From the NCBI GenBank assembly GCA_024123915.1, contig CP099650.1, forward strand, positions 868,001-932,000: a DNA stretch of 64,000 bases. The letters run 5' to 3'. The number at the start of each line of letters is the position of its first letter. The first letter of the stretch is position 1. Of this stretch, positions 57,506 to 64,000 are shown in pieces. The notes below the pieces were generated by a model. The model was not told where the DNA came from. It searched no databases and saw only the letters and a program-made list of their open reading frames with translations. This stretch comes from Oxalobacteraceae bacterium OTU3CAMAD1 (lineage in GTDB: Bacteria > Pseudomonadota > Gammaproteobacteria > Burkholderiales > Burkholderiaceae_D). The position numbers and the translations under genes are program-made.

Positions 57506-57517
57506 GGGAGCGCCGCC

Positions 57518-60500
57518 ATGTTGCTTGAATTCTTCAAATTCGACCTGCGTTACCAGTTGCGCCAGCCGCTGCTGTGGGTCAGCGGCCTGATCCTCGGCCT
57601 GATGGCCTTCGGCGCCACCACCAGCGACGCCATCCAGGTCGGCGGCGCCATCGGCAACGTCCACCGCAACGCGCCGACAGTCGTGGCGCAGATCATGGGC
57701 ACGTTCACGGTGATCTCGATGTTCATCGTCACCATCTTCATCGCCGGCACCGTGCTGCGCGACAGCGAGGTCGGCATCTCCGACATGCTGTTCGCCACGC
57801 CGATGCGCAAGTACCAATACCTGCTAGGCCGCTTCAGCGCCGGCCTGGTGGCCTGCCTGGCGATCTTCGTGCTGATCGCCATCGGCATGCTGCTCGGTCC
57901 GTTGATGCCGTGGGTGGACGAGGCCCGCGTCGGCCCGCTGCCGGGCGCGGCCTACCTGTGGAGCTTCGCCTTCTTCGTCATTCCCAACCTGCTGTTCGTC
58001 GGCGCGCTGCTAATGCTGCTGGCAGCCACCACCCGTTCGATGATGCTGGTCTACGTCGGCGTCCTGGGCTTCTTCGTGCTGTGGGCCGTCGCCGGCGCCT
58101 TTACGCGCGACATCAACAACGAATGGATCGCCGTGCTGGTCGACCCGTTCGGCGTGCGTGCCTTCGGCCGCGCCACCCGCTACTTCTCGGCCGCCGAGGC
58201 CAACGCCGGCCTGCCGCCGTTTACCGGTTACCTGCTGGCCAACCGCCTGCTGTGGCTGGGCGTCGCGGCGGTCTTCTTCATCGCCACCCTGATCTTGTTC
58301 AAGCCGCAACGGGTCGGCACCGGGCGCCGCGTGTTCGGCAAAGCCAAGCCGGTTGCCGTGGCCCCGCCGGCGCCGCCGGCCGCCGTGCTGCCGCGTATTG
58401 CGCCGCGCTTCCGGGCTTCCACCGGCTGGATCCAGTGCTGGCACATCCTCGCCTTCGACGCCAGGGCCGTGTTCAAGAGCGTGCCCTTCCTGGTGATGCT
58501 GCTGTTCGGCGTCCTTAACTTCATCGGCGCCGCCACCCAGGCCGACAGCATGTTGGGCACCGACGTCTACCCGGTCACGCACCTGATGCTGCAGACCTTG
58601 AGCGGCACCTTCAACTTCATGCTGATCATCGTGGTGACCTTCTACGCCGGCGAACTGATCTTCAAGGAGCGCCAGGCCAGGATCGCCGACGTCGGCGACG
58701 CCCTGCCGGTGCCCGACTGGGCGCCGCTGGTCGCCAAATGCGTCGCGCTGGTGGGCGTCATCTTCGGCTTCCTCATTGCCGGCGCGGTGGCGGCGGCCGG
58801 TTTCCAGCTGTTCAAGGGCGGCGCGCCGATCGAGGTCGGCCTGTACATCAAGGGCGTGCTGCTGGAATCGGCCTTCTTCGTGCTGATGGGGCTGTTCGCG
58901 CTGGCATTGCAAGTGCTCACCAATAACAAGTTCATCGGCTACCTGCTGGTGATCCTGCTGATGGTGTCGCAGATCGTGCTGGGCGTGATGCACTTCAACC
59001 ACAACCTGTACAACTTCGCCTCGCTGCCGGGCCTGCGCTATTCGGACATGAACGGTTACGGCCATTTCCTCAAGGGCTGGTCGTGGTACGCCTTGTACTG
59101 GAGCCTGTTCACGGTGTCGGCGCTGATCCTGGCGCAGGCGTTCTGGGTGCGCGGCCTGGCGCGGCCGTGGCGCGCCCGCGTGCGCCTGGCCGGTGCGCGG
59201 CTGAAGAGCGGCGCCGGCCTGGCGCTGGCGCTCAGCGTAGCCGGTTTCATCGGCACCGGCGCCTGGATCTTCTACAACACCAACGTGCTCAACAAGTATG
59301 TGCCGTCGGACCTCGCCATGGACCGCCAGGCCGACTGCGAGAAGAACTACCGCAAGTACAAGGATTTGCCGCAGCCGCGCATCACCGACGTGCGCGCCGA
59401 CGTCGACATCTATCCGGACGAGCGCCGCGTGGCGATCCGTGGCCGCTATCTGCTGGAAAACAAAACCGGCCTGCCGCTGACGGAACTGCGCCTGCAGGTC
59501 AATCCGGACGTCGAAACCCGCTATGCCAACCTGCCGCCGCACCAGGTCGTGCTGGACGACAAGATCGCCGGCTTCAAGGTCATCAAGCTGGCGCAGCCGA
59601 TCGCGCCGGGCGCGCGGCTCGACCTCGGCTTCACCGTCGATGTCCGCCATGAAGGCTTCACCAACAGCGGCGCGGCCGACAGCGTCAACCTGAACGGCAC
59701 CTTCTTCAACAACTCCGAGTACTTCCCGCACTTCGGCTACCGCGACGATGTCGAGCTCAAGGACCGCAACGAGCGCCGCAAGCGCGGCCTGGGCGAACCG
59801 CAGCGCATGGCCAAGCTGGAGGACGAGAAGGCGCGCGCCAACACCGCCTTCGGCGGCGAGGCCGACTGGATCAATTTCGAGACCACGGTCTCGACCAGCG
59901 GCGACCAGATCGCCATCGCCCCGGGCTATCTGCAAAAGACCTGGGAGCAGGGCGGACGCCGCTATTTCCACTACAAGATGGACCGGCCGATGGCCAACTT
60001 CTTTGCCTACCTGTCGGCGCGCTGGACCGTCAAGAAGGGCGAATGGCGCGGCCTGCCGATCGAGGTCTATTACGACAGCAAGCACGCCTACAACGTCGAC
60101 CGCATGATCACGTCGACGCAAAAGTCGCTCGACTATTTCGATGCCAATTTCACGCCGTACCAGCACAAGCAGGTGCGCATCCTCGAGTTCCCGAACTACC
60201 AGGGCTTCGCGCAATCGTTCGCCAACACCATTCCGTATTCGGAATCGCTCGGCTTCATCGCCGACCTGCGCGACAAGGACGACATCGACTACGTCTACTA
60301 CGTGACCGCGCATGAGGTGGCGCACCAGTGGTGGGGCCACCAGGTGATCGGCGCCAACGTCCAGGGCTCGACCATGCTGATCGAATCGCTGGCGCAATAC
60401 TCGGCGCTGATGGTGATGGAAAAGGAATACGGCCGCGACAAGCTGCGCCGCTTCCTGCGCTTCGAACTGGACAGCTACTTGCGCGACCGTGGCGGCGAGC

Positions 60501-61099
60501 TGATCGAAGAGCAGCCCTTGTTCCGCGTGGAGAACCAGCAATACATCCACTACCGCAAGGGCAGCCTGGTGTTCTACCGCCTGCGCGACGAGATCGGTGA
60601 GGCGGCACTGAACCGCGCGCTCAAGCGCTTCCTGCAGGACAAGGGATACCAGGAGGCGCCGTACACCACCAGCCGCGAGTTGCTGGCCTACATACGCGCC
60701 GAAGCGCCGCGGGACAAGCAAGCGCTGATCACCGACCTGTTCGAGAAGATCGTCTTCTACGACAACCGCGTGACGGACGCCAAGGCGAAGAAACGCGCCG
60801 ACGGCCAGTGGGACGTGACAATGACCTTGCACCTGGCCAAGATGGAAGCGGACGGCAAGGGCAAGGAAACGCCGCGCGCCTACGACGAGCCGGTCGAGAT
60901 CGCCATCTTCGCCCGCGCGCCGGGTGCCAAGGAAAGCGAGGAACGCGTGCTGTTCACCGAGAAACGGCTACTGGTGGGCAGCGAGCCGGTGGTCACGGTC
61001 ACGGTCAAGGAGCAGCCGTTCGACGTCGGCGTCGACCCGTACAACAAGATGATCGACCGCGTCTCGCGTGACAACCGCAAAGAGGTTGTGATCGAGTAA
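57518..61099 (+). CDS. ABC transporter permease fused to M1-family aminopeptidase
   Basis: This 1193-residue protein combines an ABC-2-like membrane region of about a dozen helices in two blocks (residues 1-265 and 320-600) with a C-terminal gluzincin domain. The zinc motif HEVAHQWW has His932, Glu933 and His936, and the third ligand lies in IESLAQYSALMV (about Glu956). The peptidase domain is preceded by the beta-sandwich region of M1 enzymes (VRADVDIYPDERRVAIRGRY). The active site would face the periplasm if the last membrane helix (about 570-590) exits there. Such fusions occur in several proteobacteria, but substrate and purpose are not known to me. Confidence 0.9.
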   Translation: MLLEFFKFDLRYQLRQPLLWVSGLILGLMAFGATTSDAIQVGGAIGNVHRNAPTVVAQIMGTFTVISMFIVTIFIAGTVLRDSEVGISDMLFATPMRKYQYLLGRFSAGLVACLAIFVLIAIGMLLGPLMPWVDEARVGPLPGAAYLWSFAFFVIPNLLFVGALLMLLAATTRSMMLVYVGVLGFFVLWAVAGAFTRDINNEWIAVLVDPFGVRAFGRATRYFSAAEANAGLPPFTGYLLANRLLWLGVAAVFFIATLILFKPQRVGTGRRVFGKAKPVAVAPPAPPAAVLPRIAPRFRASTGWIQCWHILAFDARAVFKSVPFLVMLLFGVLNFIGAATQADSMLGTDVYPVTHLMLQTLSGTFNFMLIIVVTFYAGELIFKERQARIADVGDALPVPDWAPLVAKCVALVGVIFGFLIAGAVAAAGFQLFKGGAPIEVGLYIKGVLLESAFFVLMGLFALALQVLTNNKFIGYLLVILLMVSQIVLGVMHFNHNLYNFASLPGLRYSDMNGYGHFLKGWSWYALYWSLFTVSALILAQAFWVRGLARPWRARVRLAGARLKSGAGLALALSVAGFIGTGAWIFYNTNVLNKYVPSDLAMDRQADCEKNYRKYKDLPQPRITDVRADVDIYPDERRVAIRGRYLLENKTGLPLTELRLQVNPDVETRYANLPPHQVVLDDKIAGFKVIKLAQPIAPGARLDLGFTVDVRHEGFTNSGAADSVNLNGTFFNNSEYFPHFGYRDDVELKDRNERRKRGLGEPQRMAKLEDEKARANTAFGGEADWINFETTVSTSGDQIAIAPGYLQKTWEQGGRRYFHYKMDRPMANFFAYLSARWTVKKGEWRGLPIEVYYDSKHAYNVDRMITSTQKSLDYFDANFTPYQHKQVRILEFPNYQGFAQSFANTIPYSESLGFIADLRDKDDIDYVYYVTAHEVAHQWWGHQVIGANVQGSTMLIESLAQYSALMVMEKEYGRDKLRRFLRFELDSYLRDRGGELIEEQPLFRVENQQYIHYRKGSLVFYRLRDEIGEAALNRALKRFLQDKGYQEAPYTTSRELLAYIRAEAPRDKQALITDLFEKIVFYDNRVTDAKAKKRADGQWDVTMTLHLAKMEADGKGKETPRAYDEPVEIAIFARAPGAKESEERVLFTEKRLLVGSEPVVTVTVKEQPFDVGVDPYNKMIDRVSRDNRKEVVIE

Positions 61100-61110
61100 C
61101 TGCGATCACT

Positions 61111-61170
61111 CCGGGGTCAGGTCCTCCATTGCTACAGGGGCTCATGCGTCAATGGAGGACCTGACCCCGG
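61111..61170. repeat. Perfect facing pair of 21-nt repeat half-sites
   Basis: The half-site at 61111-61131 and its exact reverse complement at 61150-61170 share the core AATGGAGGACCTGACCCC. The 18-nt spacer would form a loop. It lies between the fusion gene and the convergent sigma-factor gene, where it could act as a shared terminator. Confidence 0.88.
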
Positions 61171-61180
61171 ATCGCCGGGT

Positions 61181-61882
61181 TTAAGCGGCCAGGACGGGGT
61201 GCCGGGGATGGTAGCAGGCGTCGTTGGCGCAGGCGCCGGCGCGCAGCCGCGGCAATGGCGAGGCGATCACCGACACCGGTTGTTCGTCGCCGAGCAATGT
61301 CACCATCGCCGGCACGTCGCGGCCGTTGATTGCCGCCTGGAAGCGGCGTATCAACTCGCGGCATAGCTTCTCGCTGGCGGGCGCTTCCGCACCGTCTTCC
61401 CGCAGCCGTCGTCTTGCGCGCGCCAGGTATTGGCGCGCGTTCACCGTCGTCGTGCCGAGCGCGGCCGCGATGTCGGCATGTTCGCATTCCAACACTTCAT
61501 GCAGCACCAGCGCCAGGCGTTCGGACGCCGACAGGCGTGCCAGCAAACGGGCCAGCGCCTCGCCCAGTTCGGCGCGCCGCAGCAAGACATCCTCCGGCGG
61601 CGCCGGCGCCACCTCGGGCGCCAGCTCCATCGCGTGGCGCGCCGCCGCCAGGTCCCGCGCGCGCTTGCGCAGGCGGTCGATCGACTGGTGTTGCACGACG
61701 GTGGTCAGCCACGCCGCCGGAGTCGCCAGCGCCGCCTGTTCGACGTCTTGCCACTTGAGAAAACAATCCTGCACGACGTCCTCGGCTTCCGCTTCGCTAC
61801 CAACGATGCGGCGGCTGATCGCTTTCAGGCGCGGGCGCAGCGTTTCGAACAGGGCGCCGTCGGTGTCGGTAATGGGGGGCAT
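61181..61882 (-). CDS. ECF-type sigma factor (SigJ-like)
   Basis: The ATG at 61882 follows AGGAG; frames extending to 61948 lack this. The product is 233 residues. Region 2 (AISRRIVGSEAEAEDVVQDCFLKW) and region 4 (SERLALVLHEVLECEHADIAAALGTTTVNARQYLARAR) are complete. A C-terminal extension of about 60 residues (RRFQAAINGRDVPAMVTLL) resembles the beginning of the SnoaL-like domain of SigJ/ECF41 proteins. It is much shorter than the full domain of about 110 residues, so it may be a natural short form or a truncation. No anti-sigma gene is adjacent. It diverges from clpP. Confidence 0.88.
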   Translation of the reverse strand: MPPITDTDGALFETLRPRLKAISRRIVGSEAEAEDVVQDCFLKWQDVEQAALATPAAWLTTVVQHQSIDRLRKRARDLAAARHAMELAPEVAPAPPEDVLLRRAELGEALARLLARLSASERLALVLHEVLECEHADIAAALGTTTVNARQYLARARRRLREDGAEAPASEKLCRELIRRFQAAINGRDVPAMVTLLGDEQPVSVIASPLPRLRAGACANDACYHPRHPVLAA

Positions 61883-62000
61883 CGGAAATCTCCTGTGGTG
61901 GGGCGGGTGCGACATGACGCCTGGCGCGGCCCGGATGTGACAGACCAACTATATATTTTTTTCCCGTCACGCGGCGCGGTGGCGCGGGCGTCAAGCGGAC

Positions 62001-62022
62001 AGTAATCAACCTGGTGATTACT
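62001..62022. promoter_or_regulatory. Perfect palindrome between the sigma-factor gene and clpP
   Basis: AGTAATCA (62001-62008) and TGATTACT (62015-62022) form a perfect 8-bp inverted repeat with a 6-nt spacer, ending 20 nt before the clpP start. It may be an operator in the clpP promoter or leader. The AT-rich run at 61953-61966 is the other notable part of this 160-nt divergent region, but no convincing -35/-10 pair could be placed. Confidence 0.55.
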
Positions 62023-62042
62023 TCAAACGTGAAAGGACGATC

Positions 62043-62657
62043 ATGATTGCGACTTCCCCCCTGGCGCTCGGCCTGGTGCCGACCGTCGTTGAGCAAACGG
62101 GACGCGGCGAGCGCGCCTTCGACATTTACTCGCGCCTGTTGAAGGAGCGCGTGATTTTTCTGGTCGGCGAGGTGACGGAGCAATCGGCCAACCTGATCGT
62201 CGCGCAGTTGCTGTTCCTGGAATCGGAGGACCCCAACAAGGATATTTCGCTGTACATCAATTCGCCCGGCGGCTCGGTGTACGCCGGCTTGGCCGTCTAC
62301 GACACCATGCAGTTCATCAAGCCGGACGTGTCCACCTTGTGCACGGGTTTCGCCGCCAGCATGGGCTCGTTCCTGCTGGCGGCCGGCGCAATCGGCAAAC
62401 GTTACGCGCTGCCCAATGCCCGCATCATGATTCATCAGCCGCATGGCGGATCGCAGGGGGTGGCGTCCGACATCGAAATCCAGGCGCGCGAGGTGCTGTA
62501 CCTGCGCCACCGCCTCAACACCCTCTATGCCGAACGTACTGGACAGACACTGGAACGGATCGAAAAGGATTCGGACCGCGACCATTTCATGTCGGCCGCC
62601 CAAGGCGCGGAATACGGCCTGATCGACCGCGTGCTGGCGACGCGCGACGTCGACTGA
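62043..62657 (+). CDS. clpP: ClpP protease subunit, paralogue without adjacent clpX
   Basis: The 204-residue serine protease keeps the catalytic triad Ser106 ([10 protein letters not shown]), His131 (MIHQPHGG) and Asp180 ([10 protein letters not shown]). It starts [20 protein letters not shown] with a GTGAAAGGACG site upstream. ClpP forms a barrel that degrades proteins fed by ClpA or ClpX. In betaproteobacteria the main clpP lies in tig-clpP-clpX-lon. Here clpX does not follow and an ECF sigma gene is divergent, so this is probably a second copy with a special use or regulation. Confidence 0.93.
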   Translation: MIATSPLALGLVPTVVEQTGRGERAFDIYSRLLKERVIFLVGEVTEQSANLIVAQLLFLESEDPNKDISLYINSPGGSVYAGLAVYDTMQFIKPDVSTLCTGFAASMGSFLLAAGAIGKRYALPNARIMIHQPHGGSQGVASDIEIQAREVLYLRHRLNTLYAERTGQTLERIEKDSDRDHFMSAAQGAEYGLIDRVLATRDVD

Positions 62658-62697
62658 ACCGTCGAATAACAGCCAAGCGGCCGCTACTGCCGGGCCC

Positions 62698-62724
62698 GTG
62701 TAGCAATGGAGGACCTGACCCCGG
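62698..62724 (+). repeat. Single 21-nt repeat half-site
   Basis: GTGTAG followed by an exact copy (62704-62724) of the half-site found at 61150-61170. No facing partner is present, so this is a solitary copy between clpP and the ABC cluster. Confidence 0.85.
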
Positions 62725-62765
62725 AGGTTGCAAAAAATAACAAGCTAAAATAACAAGTTAAGTAA

Positions 62766-62801
62766 TTGACAAACAATCTCGGCGCCGGGATACTTCCCGG
62801 C
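62766..62801 (+). promoter_or_regulatory. Promoter abutting the ABC ATPase start codon (likely leaderless transcript)
   Basis: TTGACA (62766-62771) and GATACT (62789-62794) are exactly 17 nt apart. The expected start site, seven or eight bases on, is the A of the ATG at 62802. No ribosome-binding site precedes that ATG. GCCGGGA/TCCCGGC (62784-62790 and 62795-62801) forms a perfect dyad across the -10, a possible repressor site. Confidence 0.65.
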
Positions 62802-63473
62802 ATGATCGAGCTCAGTAATATTCGCAAGACCTACCGCCAGGGCGGTAACGAGATCCACGCGCTGGACGGCATCGACTTGCGGGTGGCGCCCGGCGAGTTT
62901 GTCGCCATCATGGGGCCGTCCGGTTCGGGCAAGTCGACCTTGCTCAATGTGCTTGGCGCGCTGGACCGTCCGGACACTGGCCGCTATCGTCTGGCCCAGG
63001 ACGAGATCAGCGCCCTCGACGACGACGCCGCCTCCGATGTGCGCAACCGCCGCATCGGCTTCGTGTTCCAGTCCTTCCATCTGCTGCCGCGCCTGACCGT
63101 GCTCGAAAACGTGCTGCTGCCGCAGCGCTACGCCCGCCACGCCGACACCGGCGCCGCCGAGCGCGCCGTCGCGCTGCTCGAGCGCATCGGCCTGGGACAG
63201 CGCATCGGCCACTTGCCGGGCCAGTTGTCGGGCGGCCAGTTGCAGCGCGCCGCCATCGCCCGCGCCCTGTTGAACCAGCCGGCCCTGCTGCTGGCCGACG
63301 AGCCGACCGGCAACCTCGATTCGCGCAGCGCGGCCGACGTGCTCGATCTGCTGCGCGAATTGCACGCCGGCGGCCAGACGCTGGTGCTGGTCACCCACGA
63401 TCCGGCCATCGCCGCCGGCGCGCAGCGCACCATCCATTTGCGCGACGGCCGCATCGCCGAAGGCGGGCCGTGA
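62802..63473 (+). CDS. ABC transporter ATP-binding protein, MacB/LolD type
   Basis: The ATG at 62802 (MIELSNIRKTYRQGG) matches the family's N-terminus and gives 223 residues. The frame also opens at a TTG at 62766, but that codon is the -35 box. Walker A MGPSGSGKST, signature LSGGQLQRAAIARAL, Walker B LLLADEPTGNLDSRS and VTHDP are complete. It is coupled to the next gene by a GTGA overlap. The order ATPase then adaptor differs from the cluster at the left edge, so the two are separate systems. Confidence 0.93.
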   Translation: MIELSNIRKTYRQGGNEIHALDGIDLRVAPGEFVAIMGPSGSGKSTLLNVLGALDRPDTGRYRLAQDEISALDDDAASDVRNRRIGFVFQSFHLLPRLTVLENVLLPQRYARHADTGAAERAVALLERIGLGQRIGHLPGQLSGGQLQRAAIARALLNQPALLLADEPTGNLDSRSAADVLDLLRELHAGGQTLVLVTHDPAIAAGAQRTIHLRDGRIAEGGP

Positions 63474-64000
63474 GGCGCGCCACCGTGGCGCTGCCGGCCG
63501 CCGCGGTGCTGGCGCTGGCCGTCGCCGCCGCGCTGGGGCTGGATCTCGGCCCGGCCGGGGCCGGCCCTGCCGTCGCTTCCGCGCCCGCCACGGGCAAGAC
63601 CGGTACCGCCGGGAAGCCTGAAGCCGCTTCGGCCATCGCCGCCGCCGCGCCACGCCCGGTGCTGCTGACCGGCGAAGTGGAGGCGCTGGACTCGCAAACC
63701 ATCACCGTGCCGCCATCGAACTCGGCGCCGCTGACCCTGCGCAATTTCGTTGCCGAGGGCACGCACGTCAAAGCCGGCGACGTGGTGCTGCGCATCGAGA
63801 CCGGCGGCGCCGCCAACATCGACCGGCTCGAAACCGAGCTGGAACAGGCACGCGCGCGCGCGGAAAAGGAAACCGCCACCCTGGAAGTGGCCGCCGTCGA
63901 GGCCGAGAAGGCGTTGGTCACCGCGCAGGCCGCGCTGGCCAAGGCCAAGGTCGAGGCGGCGCTGCCCAAGACGCAGATCTCGGTGCTGGACTACGACCGC
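63470..64000 (+). CDS. HlyD/MacA-family periplasmic adaptor (partial, runs off the window)
   Basis: A GTG at 63470 overlaps the ATPase stop (GTGA). 177 codons are present before the edge. The protein starts with a membrane helix (TVALPAAAVLALAVAAALG) and an Ala/Gly/Pro-rich linker. The first lipoyl half (RNFVAEGTHVKAGDVVLRIE) and the start of a coiled coil rich in Glu, Ala and Lys follow. It would be the adaptor of the second MacAB-like exporter; the permease should lie just beyond the window. Confidence 0.88.
   Translation, partial: MRRATVALPAAAVLALAVAAALGLDLGPAGAGPAVASAPATGKTGTAGKPEAASAIAAAAPRPVLLTGEVEALDSQTITVPPSNSAPLTLRNFVAEGTHVKAGDVVLRIETGGAANIDRLETELEQARARAEKETATLEVAAVEAEKALVTAQAALAKAKVEAALPKTQISVLDYDR

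Noticed and set aside
57580..60832. Long minus-strand frame (940 residues, 58010-60832) opposite the ABC/M1 fusion gene.
   Set aside because: Antisense shadow; plus strand has the HEVAHQWW motif and membrane helices.

Overview
The window looks like a chromosomal segment of a betaproteobacterium of the order Burkholderiales, most likely family Oxalobacteraceae (Massilia/Duganella/Janthinobacterium group). The grounds are high GC with strong GC bias at third codon positions, the betaproteobacterial ribosomal order infA-rpmJ-rpsM-rpsK-rpsD-rpoA-rplQ, a long Ala/Pro-rich tail on ribosomal protein S3, a PEP-CTERM sorting protein, and several families of short structured repeats. Species cannot be assigned by reading alone. 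No rRNA, tRNA, CRISPR array, transposase or phage gene was seen.

Layout. 1-2845 (minus): a MacAB-type tripartite ABC export cluster cut by the left edge. 3049-6304: a stand-alone MutS-like ATPase and a chemoreceptor. 6340-10789: an apparently autoregulated operon with a GbsR/MarR-type regulator, a DUF4166 protein, a membrane-anchored TIGR01777 epimerase, an SDR with a DoxX-like tail and a DUF2269 membrane protein. 10867-13481 (minus): a nitrilase-family amidohydrolase and a phosphoethanolamine transferase. 13583-18797: the str operon rpsL-rpsG-fusA-tuf-rpsJ, ended by two tandem terminators. 18808-27598: an accessory block inserted where rplC would be expected. It holds a ROK regulator, a TonB-dependent receptor, a JmjC/cupin-like protein, HicBA, DUF817, a PEP-CTERM protein and a ParE-type toxin-antitoxin pair. 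27712-41997: the remaining ribosomal superoperon with its own promoter, S10-like (rplC to rpsQ), spc (rplN to rpmJ) and alpha (rpsM to rplQ). These parts are separated by recognisable terminators and promoters.

42016-53321: an M28 peptidase, DsbD, a Spy/CpxP-like periplasmic protein divergent from an OmpR-type two-component pair, and an RND efflux adaptor and pump. 53395-61099: a large FAD/NAD(P)-binding protein, a proline-rich CxxC membrane protein, and an ABC ATPase paired with an ABC permease/M1 aminopeptidase fusion. 61181-62657: an ECF-type sigma factor divergent from a second-type (not clpX-linked) ClpP. 62766-64000: another MacAB-like ABC cluster, apparently starting as a leaderless transcript and running off the right edge.

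The most notable points are: the splitting of rpsJ from rplC by about 9 kb of accessory genes with matching terminator and promoter replacement; a shared dyad around the -10 box of three ribosomal promoters; a promoter/operator overlap controlling the DUF4166/epimerase operon; two copies of a roughly 90-bp multi-stem repeat at the 3' ends of ribosomal operons; and a set of half-sites of a 21-nt repeat. All assignments come from reading the sequence and from knowledge of protein families. No database search was run.
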